Source: Ignavibacteriales bacterium
Lineage (GTDB): Bacteria; Bacteroidota; Ignavibacteria; UBA10030; F1-140-MAGs086
NCBI GenBank assembly: GCA_018335975.1
Contig: JAGXRH010000166.1
Coordinates: 1-38,251 of the forward strand
DNA: 38,251 nucleotides
Reading direction: 5' to 3'
Below, piece by piece: positions 16,508 to 25,170 of this stretch. The notes beneath the pieces are model-generated. The model saw nothing but the letters and a program-made list of their open reading frames with translations. It was not told the DNA's origin and did no database searches. Numbering within the stretch: the first letter of the stretch is position 1; each line of letters opens with the position of its first letter. A program made the translations under genes and the position numbers.

Positions 16508-19392
16508 CCTATTACCTATTACAAATTACCAATTACGAATTACGATTTGCCAAATTATTTTTTGTTCTTTGCGTTTTATTCTTTGCTCCACACTCCACGC
16601 TTCTGGCTCAAACGTGGAGCGATTCGGTTTTACAATCTCTATCACTCGAAGAAAAAGTTGCGCAACTAGTGATGCCAAAAGTGTACGCATACTATTACGC
16701 GAAGGGAACAAATGAATACGATAGACTTTTACATCTCGTTCGCGACAGAAAAGTAGGATGTATTGCAATTTTCCAAAGTGACCTATTGGAAGCGGCTACG
16801 CTCATCAACGATTTGCAAAAGGAGGCGAAGGTTCCGCTCCTCGTTGCATCGGATTTTGAAAACGGGCTTTCGATGCGTATTCGCCGCGGCACTTCATTTC
16901 CGCATTTAATGGCTCTTGGCGCAACCCGCGATACTTCGCTTGCATACGAGATGGGGAAAATTATTGCTAAAGAAGGGCGCGCTATCGGTGTTCAAATGAA
17001 TTTTTCTCCCGTTGTTGACGTAAACAACAATCCAAACAATCCTGTTATCAGTTATCGCTCCGTCGGTGAAAATGTTGAACTCGTTTCACAAATAAGTTCT
17101 GCATTAATTCGCGGAATGCAGGAGAATGGAATGATTGCCTGCGCAAAACATTTTCCCGGGCATGGCGATACTGACGTAGATTCACATTTCGATTTGCCGC
17201 TTCTAAAATTTTCGATGAACCGTTTGGATTCCCTCGAACTCCGTCCTTTCAAAAAAGCGATTGCCAGCGGCGTTCAATCCATAATGATAGCGCATCTTGC
17301 AATTCCATCGCTTGAACCGAATACCAAAATTCCCGCTTCACTTTCGTATTTCGCAGTGCAAAATCTTTTACAATCGAAATTGCAGTATTCGGGAATCGTC
17401 ATAAGCGACGGATTGGAAATGCAGGGAATCCGAAAAAATTTTTCAGACGGGGAAATTGCTATTCGCGCGCTTGAAACCGGCAGTGATATTCTCCTCGGTC
17501 CGTTCGATGATGACGTTGCCATTGATTCTGTGCTTTGGGCGGTGCGAACCGGAAGAATTTCTGAAGAACGCATCAATCGTTCTGTTCTGAAATTATTAAA
17601 GGAAAAAGAACGACTCGGAATTCATCGAAGAAGATTTTCTGATATTGATTCCATTCGCGAAAAAGTAAACACGCCCGAACATCAATTTGTTGCGAAAACC
17701 ATTGCGCGAAAAAGTATTACTGTTTTGAAAAATGATTCGTTACTTCCGCTTGAACAATTTCGCGATAAAAAAATTCTCAATCTCGTAGTTGCAACGAATG
17801 ATGATTATCGAATTGACGTTCATCGTCCCACACGAAGATTAGCAACGGAACGTTACGACGTGTATTTCGCCGAAGTATTGAAAAAGCGCGCGAAGAATGT
17901 CTCAACGGTTCTTTTCGATTCCCGCACGAGCAAGAAAGAAGTTGACGACGTTCTGGATAACGTGAAAAAATATGATGTGATTGTTTGCCCACTGTTTTTG
18001 CGTCCGAATAATTCTGAAACGTTTGGAATTCCTGAGATTATCTTTAAAGCATTGCAAAAAATTTCTTCGATGGAAAAACCAATGGTGATGATTTCTTTCG
18101 GTAATCCGTATGTGTTTTCAAAACTCAATAAAGCAGAGACACTTATCGCAACCTATTCTGATGGAGAACCGACCATTGAATCTGCAATTGAAGTATTGTT
18201 TGGCGAAAGTTCAACATCGGGAAAATTACCGGTAACAATTCCGAAAACATTTGCGTACGGTGAAGGAATACAACTTCCGCACACTACATTACGAAAAGAT
18301 TCACCACTTGCGGCTGGTTTTGAAAAAGAAAAATTATACGAAGTTGATTCCGTGATTGTTCGCGCTATTCACGATTCTGCATTTCCCGCCGCTCAAATTG
18401 TTGTTGCCAAAAATGGAATACTCGTTGAGCAAAAGTCTTTCGGAAGATTGACGTATGAACGAAATTCTCCCGCTACGGAAACAAACACATTGTTCGATAT
18501 TGCATCACTCACAAAAGTTATTGCAACAACTTCTGCGATTATGAAATTGTACGACGATGGAAAAATTTCTCTCGATGATGCTGTAACAAAATTTATCCCG
18601 CAGTTTGCTCTGAACGGAAAAGAAAAAATCACTCTTCGCAATTTACTGTTACACAACAGCGGGTTACCGGCGTTCAAACAATTTTACAAAACAAACCCCA
18701 AAATGAAAGCGAGCGAAGTTCTCGACTCGATCTTTGCGAGCGAATTACTTTTTCAACCAGGAGACTCAACCTTGTACAGCGATTTTAATTTTATTGTGTT
18801 TGGGAAAATCATTGAAACGATTTCCGGAAAACCGCTCGATAAATTTTGTTCGGAAAATTTCTTTCAACCGTTACGGATGAAGAATACATTTTTCAAACCG
18901 ACAAGAGACGATTCTGAAAATTGTGCGCCAACAGAAATTGATACAATCTGGAGAAAACAAATTGTTCAAGGTAGTGTTCACGATGAAACTTCTGCAATGC
19001 TCGGCGGTGTTGCGGGACATGCGGGATTATTTTCCACAGCAAGCGATTTGGCAATTTTTATGCAGATGCTTTTGAATGGAGGAAACTACGGGGGAAAACA
19101 ATATTTTAAAAAAGAAACTATTGAGTTGTTTACATCGAAACAAAATGAAAAATCATCACGCGCACTTGGGTGGGATTTTAAAACAGCAAACGGTTACAGC
19201 ACGGCGGGAAATTTATTCTCTCAAAGTTCATTTGGTCACACAGGATTTACGGGAACTTCAATTTGGGTGGACAAGGAAAAAAATTTGTTCGTTATTTTTT
19301 TAACAAACCGAACTTTTCCAACGCGAGCAAACACCAAAATCCGTGATGTACGACCGAAGTTACACGATGCGGTGATACAACCAGTGAAGTAA
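16504..19392 (+). CDS. Secreted beta-N-acetylhexosaminidase (GH3) fused to a serine beta-lactamase-like domain
   Basis: The 962-residue protein has a signal-type hydrophobic segment (about 16-35, cleavage near LLAQ). The GH3 N-terminal domain (about 40-380) has LLVASDFENGLSMR, the NagZ-type KHFPGHGDTDVDSH (215-228, with His220 and Asp222) and ISDGLEMQGI with nucleophile Asp302. A GH3 C-terminal domain (about 390-590) follows. Residues ~605-962 are a class C beta-lactamase/esterase-type domain with SLTK (catalytic Ser668), YSDFN (758-762) and a late HTG in FGHTGFTG. This fusion is known in Bacteroidota. Together with the kinase it suggests muropeptide breakdown and GlcNAc salvage. The first ~15 residues are encoded by an attacgaatt-type repeat tract, with no later in-frame ATG before the signal segment. 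Confidence 0.92.
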   Translation: MTYYLLQITNYELRFAKLFFVLCVLFFAPHSTLLAQTWSDSVLQSLSLEEKVAQLVMPKVYAYYYAKGTNEYDRLLHLVRDRKVGCIAIFQSDLLEAATLINDLQKEAKVPLLVASDFENGLSMRIRRGTSFPHLMALGATRDTSLAYEMGKIIAKEGRAIGVQMNFSPVVDVNNNPNNPVISYRSVGENVELVSQISSALIRGMQENGMIACAKHFPGHGDTDVDSHFDLPLLKFSMNRLDSLELRPFKKAIASGVQSIMIAHLAIPSLEPNTKIPASLSYFAVQNLLQSKLQYSGIVISDGLEMQGIRKNFSDGEIAIRALETGSDILLGPFDDDVAIDSVLWAVRTGRISEERINRSVLKLLKEKERLGIHRRRFSDIDSIREKVNTPEHQFVAKTIARKSITVLKNDSLLPLEQFRDKKILNLVVATNDDYRIDVHRPTRRLATERYDVYFAEVLKKRAKNVSTVLFDSRTSKKEVDDVLDNVKKYDVIVCPLFLRPNNSETFGIPEIIFKALQKISSMEKPMVMISFGNPYVFSKLNKAETLIATYSDGEPTIESAIEVLFGESSTSGKLPVTIPKTFAYGEGIQLPHTTLRKDSPLAAGFEKEKLYEVDSVIVRAIHDSAFPAAQIVVAKNGILVEQKSFGRLTYERNSPATETNTLFDIASLTKVIATTSAIMKLYDDGKISLDDAVTKFIPQFALNGKEKITLRNLLLHNSGLPAFKQFYKTNPKMKASEVLDSIFASELLFQPGDSTLYSDFNFIVFGKIIETISGKPLDKFCSENFFQPLRMKNTFFKPTRDDSENCAPTEIDTIWRKQIVQGSVHDETSAMLGGVAGHAGLFSTASDLAIFMQMLLNGGNYGGKQYFKKETIELFTSKQNEKSSRALGWDFKTANGYSTAGNLFSQSSFGHTGFTGTSIWVDKEKNLFVIFLTNRTFPTRANTKIRDVRPKLHDAVIQPVK

Positions 19393-19442
19393 AGAAAGCA
19401 ATTTATTTCCTCGCCGTAATATTCACAGTCGCCAATTTCTCT

Positions 19443-19477
19443 GCTGATAATCAACCACCAAGTGGATGATTATCAGC
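19443..19477. repeat. 35-nt near-perfect palindrome between convergent genes
   Basis: GCTGATAATCA (19443-19453) pairs perfectly with TGATTATCAGC (19467-19477). Inside it CCAC (19455-19458) pairs with GTGG (19462-19465) around a CAA loop, with one A-A mismatch. It lies between the GH3 gene and the convergent dynamin-island gene. There is no T-run on either side, so it is either a non-canonical terminator, a protein-binding palindrome or a mobile palindromic element. Confidence 0.7.
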
Positions 19478-19507
19478 CACATAATGGACGATTAATGAAA
19501 CGGAAGG

Positions 19508-20155
19508 CTACACAACGAGAAGGTATGAAACCAAATAAACTAAAAGTGCATTAACAGAATCCGCTCTTTCTATCTGTTGTAATTCATCATTCGGTTCAAT
19601 ATTTTCCGGGAAAGGTACGACACCAATAATTTTTTTAATTAACGGAATATAGAGATTCATCGTTATTACGTTTCTTCCTACAATGTCATGAATTCTCTCC
19701 GTCGAAAGTTCTTCTTTGTTTAAGTCCAGTCCGGTTGTATAATAAACCACTCCATCGGGTTCAATTATTGAAAAGCATCCATTTTCTTCTGGAATATTTT
19801 CTTTTTCTAAAAACTTAACAACGGAATCACGTTTATTATTTGGTATTTCTCCTGGAAATACGGAGAAAAACATAAAAACATTATTGCTATCAACGTTTGC
19901 AATACATGACCATTGACCTGACTCTGTTTCTACCTCGACTTCTATGATAAGTTCTTGGTTTTCGTTTTTTTCTTTTACAATCCATCCTTGTTCTCGAAAA
20001 TATTTTTTCACAATTTCAAAGTTTGTTTCCTTATGAAAAATTCCTTCGCTTGTTATAACTCGATTAAGTAAATAAATTTTAAACGGGAAAACCGAGAACA
20101 ATATGAGAACTAAACAAAGAACTGAAGTGTAAATAATTAAGCGGGGAGTTTTCAT
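19508..20155 (-). CDS. Membrane-anchored YbjN-like protein
   Basis: The 215-residue protein has one N-terminal membrane segment (about 6-31) and possibly a hydrophobic C-terminal end (ALLVYLVSYLLVV). The middle resembles the YbjN/type III secretion chaperone-like fold: a helix EIVKKYFREQGWIVKEK, a strand-rich part ending FMFFSVFPGEIPNNKRDSVVKFLEKEN, then FSIIEPDGVVYYTTGLDL followed by a long helix. That layout is typical of small protein-binding domains. It is the last gene of the dynamin-like operon, 5 nt after the preceding gene. The family call is by pattern only and the function is unknown. Confidence 0.6.
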   Translation of the reverse strand: MKTPRLIIYTSVLCLVLILFSVFPFKIYLLNRVITSEGIFHKETNFEIVKKYFREQGWIVKEKNENQELIIEVEVETESGQWSCIANVDSNNVFMFFSVFPGEIPNNKRDSVVKFLEKENIPEENGCFSIIEPDGVVYYTTGLDLNKEELSTERIHDIVGRNVITMNLYIPLIKKIIGVVPFPENIEPNDELQQIERADSVNALLVYLVSYLLVV

Positions 20156-20160
20156 TATCG

Positions 20161-20535
20161 TTAGTTCATCATAATTTTCTTTGCGTGTTCGTCGAACGCT
20201 CTCATCGCTACATCTCGCATTCCTTTAATATGTTTGGCATACTCATCAGAAGTTAATCGAGCAAGTGCTGATACACGCGCAACAAATTCTCTAAGAGTCA
20301 ATCCGTAATCAAGATAATTATCCGGAATATTTATACCGTGATGCAACTCAAATATTCCAACCGTCAAAATAAATTCTTCTTCCGGGAATTTATCAGAAAA
20401 TAATTCCTTAATCGGAATGTCAACATTGACCTCTTCCAAAAAATCGTTTTGCTGGGCAATAAAGTATGACAAAGAAAAGAGGAGATAATTATCTGTTGGT
20501 TTTACGTATAACAAGTTCCAAAGTGAGGAATTCAT
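20161..20535 (-). CDS. Small helical protein with possible acyl-carrier-like core
   Basis: This 124-residue protein is not a firm match to any family. The segment from residue ~43 to ~95 (IKELFSDKFPEEEFILTVGIFELHHG, then INIPDNYLDYGLTLREFVARV) follows the acyl carrier pattern: acidic helix start, a FExxxGxxIPD turn and a TLxEFV helix. The position of the phosphopantetheine serine (DSL) reads DKF, so it could not be modified. The C-terminus is a charged helix. It is the fourth gene of the dynamin-like operon, 31 nt after the tail-anchored coiled-coil gene. An adaptor role is conjecture. Confidence 0.55.
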   Translation of the reverse strand: MNSSLWNLLYVKPTDNYLLFSLSYFIAQQNDFLEEVNVDIPIKELFSDKFPEEEFILTVGIFELHHGINIPDNYLDYGLTLREFVARVSALARLTSDEYAKHIKGMRDVAMRAFDEHAKKIMMN

Positions 20536-20566
20536 AGGTTATTTTTTGATGGACTAATGTAGAATT

Positions 20567-21235
20567 TCAACCTTTCAACAAAATAATACCGAGAAGTATT
20601 ACAATGACGAAACCAATAACTAAAAGATACATATTGAGTTTAGAGTTTTTTTCAACAGTATTTTGTAAAGAAACAAACTTACTATTAAAATCTTTCGTTT
20701 GATCATTTAATGATTTTTCAATTGTAGAACATTTATCTGCAACAACTGTCCCAAATTTATTTTCAAGTTTTTCTATGGTTTGCGAAATAGTATTGGTCTT
20801 TGTTTCTAGGTTACTCAACACAGTGCTTACTTTTCCTGATTGTTTTTCTATGTTTACAACGCTTTTCGAAATGGTATTTATCTTTGTTTCTGTTGTTTCA
20901 ATTTTATTTTTTATTTCATTTACTGATACATCTATATTCCCAATCTGTTTGTTACTTTCTTGAACACTTTGGCTTTGTAAGTCAATCTTACCATTCACGC
21001 TATCAATTTTTGTATCTACATTTTCCCGAAGCGTATCAAACTTTTTCAATAAATCTGTTTTGATATCGCCCGTTGTAGTAAGTAAACTTGTAATTCTATT
21101 CTCAATGTTTTCTTTGAGTTGCACTACACTTTCTCTTACACTTATGGCTTCTGAAACTATCTCATTGACAAACAATTCTTTGAAATTATTTTTCAATTCA
21201 TCTTGCGCTTCTTGTCCTATATAATTTTCGCTCAT
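20567..21235 (-). CDS. Tail-anchored coiled-coil membrane protein
   Basis: The 222-residue protein consists of long coiled coil (about 35-195) with repeated TKINTISKSV / TKTNTISQTI blocks spaced about 28 residues. It ends in a single C-terminal membrane segment (MYLLVIGFVIVILLGIILLKG, about 202-222), so the coil faces the cytoplasm. The layout resembles a SNARE- or chemoreceptor-like rod, but no signalling motif is visible. Its ATG overlaps the stop of the second GTPase gene by 4 nt, indicating tight coupling. A membrane anchor or tether for the GTPases is inferred. Confidence 0.75.
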   Translation of the reverse strand: MSENYIGQEAQDELKNNFKELFVNEIVSEAISVRESVVQLKENIENRITSLLTTTGDIKTDLLKKFDTLRENVDTKIDSVNGKIDLQSQSVQESNKQIGNIDVSVNEIKNKIETTETKINTISKSVVNIEKQSGKVSTVLSNLETKTNTISQTIEKLENKFGTVVADKCSTIEKSLNDQTKDFNSKFVSLQNTVEKNSKLNMYLLVIGFVIVILLGIILLKG

Positions 21236-23100
21236 TGTAGTTGTCCTTCCATTTTTTGAAGTTCTTTTGAAATTTGATTGAGATATTCGAAATCTAAAAT
21301 TTTATCTGTGGTTGGAATTAACGAATCATTGATTTTTCTATATACATTTGTTTTTTCTATTCGAAATTCTTCGTGTAAAAACTTGATAAAATTTTTGGCT
21401 ATTTCTAAATCCGGTTTTGTTTGTTCAATGTATAAATCCCTCTCCGATATTAAAGTTTGTTGTTCAATAGTTTTTTTCTTTAACATGTTCTTAAGTCCTG
21501 TAATTTGAAGTTCGTATCCTTTTATCTCAACTTCATTATCACTAATATCCTTCTGCAACTTTTTATTATGGCTATTCACTGTATTAGTAATTGATTGTCT
21601 AATATTATCTCGTATGTTATCCCTAATCGAACGAAGTGCTTTTATACAAGATTTTCTATCTATCGAAAATTTATCATTAATAACTATATCAGTAAATGGA
21701 ATTCGTACTTTAATATAATAATCGTGAATAGTGTCCCACCGTTCATCTAATGTTCTTCTTATTTTCAAATAATTTGCATTGTTGTTTGATAAATCCCTAA
21801 AATTATCACGATTATCTATCAAATTATTAGCGCACTCAATAATTTTATTCTTCTGATTTTCAAGATAATTTTCCAAGCTACCAACACGCTCTTCTCCGTT
21901 ATAGTCCGGTATATCATAATGAAACACAGCAATGCCATCACGATTAATTTTTTCTGCCTCTATTTTTGAATTCTCATTTTGAAGGCGGGTTATTTCACTT
22001 TGAATATTTATAATATTAGAAGAAGTGGATTCAATTTCATTTCTACATTTTCCAATTTCAGAGTTGAATTGCTCCACTTCCTTTTCTATCATTTTTTCCA
22101 TCCCCTTCCAAACATAACTGTTCATCATTATCTTATTATGTTCCGTTGATGAAGCATTGATATCTTGAATCAATTCATTTTCTATTTCTCGCAAGAAACC
22201 TTCTGTCTTTTCTTTCATTACATTGTCAAGAGTTTTCCAAGAATCTCCAAATTCAAAAGGATAGATTTTAATTTCTTTTGGCGCATCTCTAATAGTTCCT
22301 TTATCAAAAAATTCTGTTTCATAGAATTTTTTAAAATCTTCAACTTTTAGATCTGTAGAGTTTTGTATTTGTTTTCTCACGCTATCGGCAGAAACGCAAT
22401 ACGTTAAAATGATTCTAAATTGTTTAGGAAAAAACTTCCATTGTCTTATTCGTGAAATATTGATGTTGTTAAGAAAATCAGCAAAACTATTAGCATTACA
22501 GACGAGTAAAATAAGGTTTGCTTTCGGTATAAGATTTCTAATGACATTCTGAACATGCGGTTGTTCTTTTTCATTACTGCTATCGTAACCGGGCAAATCA
22601 ATTACGTTCACTTTGAGCAGATTTTCTCGTTGCGGATTGAAGTAACTATTCGGAATTTTTATTTTTATCGTTTTAGAAAAATCAAAAGTATTATTCTCCA
22701 CTCTTTCTTTAACTGAAACAAGTTTTTCTTCCAACTCTTCTTCGTCTTTCAAAATCAATTCATCTTTTTCATTCTCATTGTAATGAAATAATTCATCGTC
22801 GGATTTGAGATAGACCATTGCAGTTTTTGTTGACGTATCATTCTCGGGGCTTTTCGCACGTAATACTTTATAGAGTTTATCAAAATATTCCTCCCCCTTT
22901 TTAATTCCCATCAACTTCAAAATAATTGTTGTTTTGCCTACTCTTGAATTACCAAACAAAGCGACATTGACAGATCCGTCTTTTAATAATTCTTTGAAAT
23001 TTTCATTTTGGAATGAAGCATAGAATTTATCCTGCGCACGATATGCCCAATGCAAACGAGTTTTATAAAGTTCAATCCACTTTGTATCTATGATTGACAT
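21232..23100 (-). CDS. Dynamin-like large GTPase (second of pair)
   Basis: The 622-residue protein (ATG at 23100; a TTG two codons upstream is less likely) has an N-terminal GTPase domain. Its P-loop is GNSRVGKT (about 50-57), a candidate G2 threonine lies in TSTKTAMVYL, and G3 is DLPGYDSS preceded by the strand VNVI. These give a canonical dynamin-superfamily G domain. Residues ~330-620 are mostly long helices and coiled coil (EIGKCRNEIESTSSNIINIQ and LQKDISDNEVEIKGYE). No clear membrane segment is present. The first GTPase gene ends 18 nt upstream and the coiled-coil gene overlaps downstream. Paired bacterial dynamin-like proteins act as hetero-assemblies in other bacteria. Confidence 0.8.
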   Translation of the reverse strand: MSIIDTKWIELYKTRLHWAYRAQDKFYASFQNENFKELLKDGSVNVALFGNSRVGKTTIILKLMGIKKGEEYFDKLYKVLRAKSPENDTSTKTAMVYLKSDDELFHYNENEKDELILKDEEELEEKLVSVKERVENNTFDFSKTIKIKIPNSYFNPQRENLLKVNVIDLPGYDSSNEKEQPHVQNVIRNLIPKANLILLVCNANSFADFLNNINISRIRQWKFFPKQFRIILTYCVSADSVRKQIQNSTDLKVEDFKKFYETEFFDKGTIRDAPKEIKIYPFEFGDSWKTLDNVMKEKTEGFLREIENELIQDINASSTEHNKIMMNSYVWKGMEKMIEKEVEQFNSEIGKCRNEIESTSSNIINIQSEITRLQNENSKIEAEKINRDGIAVFHYDIPDYNGEERVGSLENYLENQKNKIIECANNLIDNRDNFRDLSNNNANYLKIRRTLDERWDTIHDYYIKVRIPFTDIVINDKFSIDRKSCIKALRSIRDNIRDNIRQSITNTVNSHNKKLQKDISDNEVEIKGYELQITGLKNMLKKKTIEQQTLISERDLYIEQTKPDLEIAKNFIKFLHEEFRIEKTNVYRKINDSLIPTTDKILDFEYLNQISKELQKMEGQLQ

Positions 23101-23118
23101 TAGCAATATGAAAAAATT

Positions 23119-25170
23119 TTACAATACAATATTTTCGTCTTGTAATATTTCTCTCATTTCGTCCCTTGCACTAACTGCATCGGCAATTGCTTTCAATAAA
23201 TTGGCTTCTTTTGCAACAAATTCATCAAGATGATAATATTGGATAAGCCGATTTTGAATGAACTCAACTAAATAATTCATTGTGGAATCGAAACAAACCA
23301 TATAGTGTGCGTAATATTTATCTCTAATAGACAAAATCATATCAGTCGCAATCCCAGCATCTTGAATTTCCATTTTGTTTATTTGAGTGATAACACTTGC
23401 TGCTAACATCCCAATACCAAGAGCACCTGCTGTTGCTGTTGCTACTTGCGATGCCAAACCCCCGGCAGAAAAACCGAGTGCTTTTACAAGATTGGGAATC
23501 GTATCAATTTTCCCATCGAATGCTGCGTCAATCCCTAACTCCATCCCTATTGCCGCAATTATTTTTCCTTTTGTTGTACTTAGGAAATCAAAAGTTCCAA
23601 CTGTTTGATCAATGTGTTCTTTAGAAGAAATTATTTTATTTTCTAAATCAAAAAATTCCGGAAAAATTGTACCAATCCGTTGTAAATCAAGAGCAAGAAG
23701 CGGAACCAATTTCATACTTCTTGCATAATCCCTGCTGACCTTCAAACGTTCGGTATTTTTATTTGACATTAGAATTTCGAAATCATTGCTTGTATTTTCA
23801 TCGAACCTATATTCTTTATCTCCACTTTCTTCATAAGTTCCTAAAAGTTTTTGTTTATCAACATTTCCTTTGTCAAATGGAAGTTGCCCGTGTAAACCGA
23901 ATTGTCTCGAAAGGAGTTCGTTAAGAACATACGCTTGCGCTTCAAGTGGAGAATATCCGTTTGCATTTTCCCACAAATCTCGAATTAAGTTTTCAAAATT
24001 TATTTTATCTTGGAGAGATTTGCCAATAAACATTTCTTTAAGTTTGTCGAACCAATCTTTGTCAGCAATATGTTGTCTTGCTTGTTGAATTGGTTTTTGT
24101 GCATAAGCATCCAATGAGTCCTTTGTTATTGTTGCATATTTATTTCGAATCCTTTCAATTTCAATTGTCAATGGTTGTATTAGTTCATCTAATTTTGCCC
24201 GTTGAGCATTTCCTTCAATTCTGATTTTCACTTTATCTGTTTTTATACCCGTCAATAAATTCCCAAACTCATTTATCAATAAGACATCAAGATTCTCTCT
24301 TTGGATTTTTCTAAAATCCCGTTGAGTCGCAGAATATTTGTGAACAGATTTTTTTAATTCCTCAATCCATTCAATACCAAAAATTTTCTTGGTTCCAGTA
24401 CAAACAATTCGGTCTTGTTCATTATCGGAAATATTGTATCGTTCTTTCACTTGATTTTTTAACCCTTGATTTTTATCCTTACTTGCATCAGACCAAGATA
24501 ATACAAAAAGTGGTTTAGCAATTTTAAAAACATCTTGAATTTTTTCAAGGAGAACTTTGTTATCTCCATCTGCAAATTTTGTTTCATTAAAAACAAAAAT
24601 ACACGTCGCTGAACATGTCAGAGTATGTTGAATAAGATTTTGCCAAAGAGAATTTTCCCTTGTTATTTTTTCAAAACCTGGAAGCAAGACGAACGATTTG
24701 TTTTCATTTTCAAAAAATCCTTTTTTCACTGGAACTTTTAATTCGAGTAATATGTGGTCTGAATCCGGCTCTCTTGCCAATTTTAAAAATTGATTACTCT
24801 CAACTTCTTCTTCTACAATTTCGTATTCATTATCTCTTTTTTGAAATTTTCTTACGAATGTCGTGTAACCATCTTGCTCACACTCTGTAATTAAGACGGG
24901 AAGTTTCTCCCCTCTACCTAAATTTTCCGGAATAATTCCTTCTGGAATATCATATACCTGTTTTATGAGAGTTGTCTTTCCAACTCCTTGCAATCCCGAT
25001 ACTGCAATAACATATCGCTCAAAAAGAATTTCTGCAATGAGTGTTTTACGAAGAAACTCTTTTAAACCTGTTTCAATTTTTTCATTGTTTAATACTGTTG
25101 AACCTTTTAAGAGTTGAAATGCTTTTCTATTAAAATTTTTAAGCATCACCTCTGGCGTAATGTTTTTCAT
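23119..25170 (-). CDS. Dynamin-like large GTPase with membrane-active segment (first of pair)
   Basis: The 683-residue protein has P-loop GLQGVGKTT (59-67). The G3 region reads FVLLPGFEK (about 160-168), lacking the usual Asp of DxPG, and the G4 region is LSWSDASKDK instead of (N/T)KxD, so nucleotide binding may be altered. The middle is helical (IERIRNKYATITKDSLDAYAQKP). A hydrophobic Gly/Ala-rich stretch at 561-597 (LGFSAGGLASQVATATAG and on) suits membrane insertion like the paddle of bacterial dynamins. It is the first gene of the five-gene operon; the 5' region is 312 bases of AT-rich DNA after the hutU terminator. Another P-loop family cannot be excluded. Confidence 0.75.
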   Translation of the reverse strand: MKNITPEVMLKNFNRKAFQLLKGSTVLNNEKIETGLKEFLRKTLIAEILFERYVIAVSGLQGVGKTTLIKQVYDIPEGIIPENLGRGEKLPVLITECEQDGYTTFVRKFQKRDNEYEIVEEEVESNQFLKLAREPDSDHILLELKVPVKKGFFENENKSFVLLPGFEKITRENSLWQNLIQHTLTCSATCIFVFNETKFADGDNKVLLEKIQDVFKIAKPLFVLSWSDASKDKNQGLKNQVKERYNISDNEQDRIVCTGTKKIFGIEWIEELKKSVHKYSATQRDFRKIQRENLDVLLINEFGNLLTGIKTDKVKIRIEGNAQRAKLDELIQPLTIEIERIRNKYATITKDSLDAYAQKPIQQARQHIADKDWFDKLKEMFIGKSLQDKINFENLIRDLWENANGYSPLEAQAYVLNELLSRQFGLHGQLPFDKGNVDKQKLLGTYEESGDKEYRFDENTSNDFEILMSNKNTERLKVSRDYARSMKLVPLLALDLQRIGTIFPEFFDLENKIISSKEHIDQTVGTFDFLSTTKGKIIAAIGMELGIDAAFDGKIDTIPNLVKALGFSAGGLASQVATATAGALGIGMLAASVITQINKMEIQDAGIATDMILSIRDKYYAHYMVCFDSTMNYLVEFIQNRLIQYYHLDEFVAKEANLLKAIADAVSARDEMREILQDENIVL

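Noticed and set aside
20161-20535. Calling the small operon gene a true acyl carrier protein
   Set aside because: The serine needed for phosphopantetheine attachment is replaced, and the helix match is only partial.
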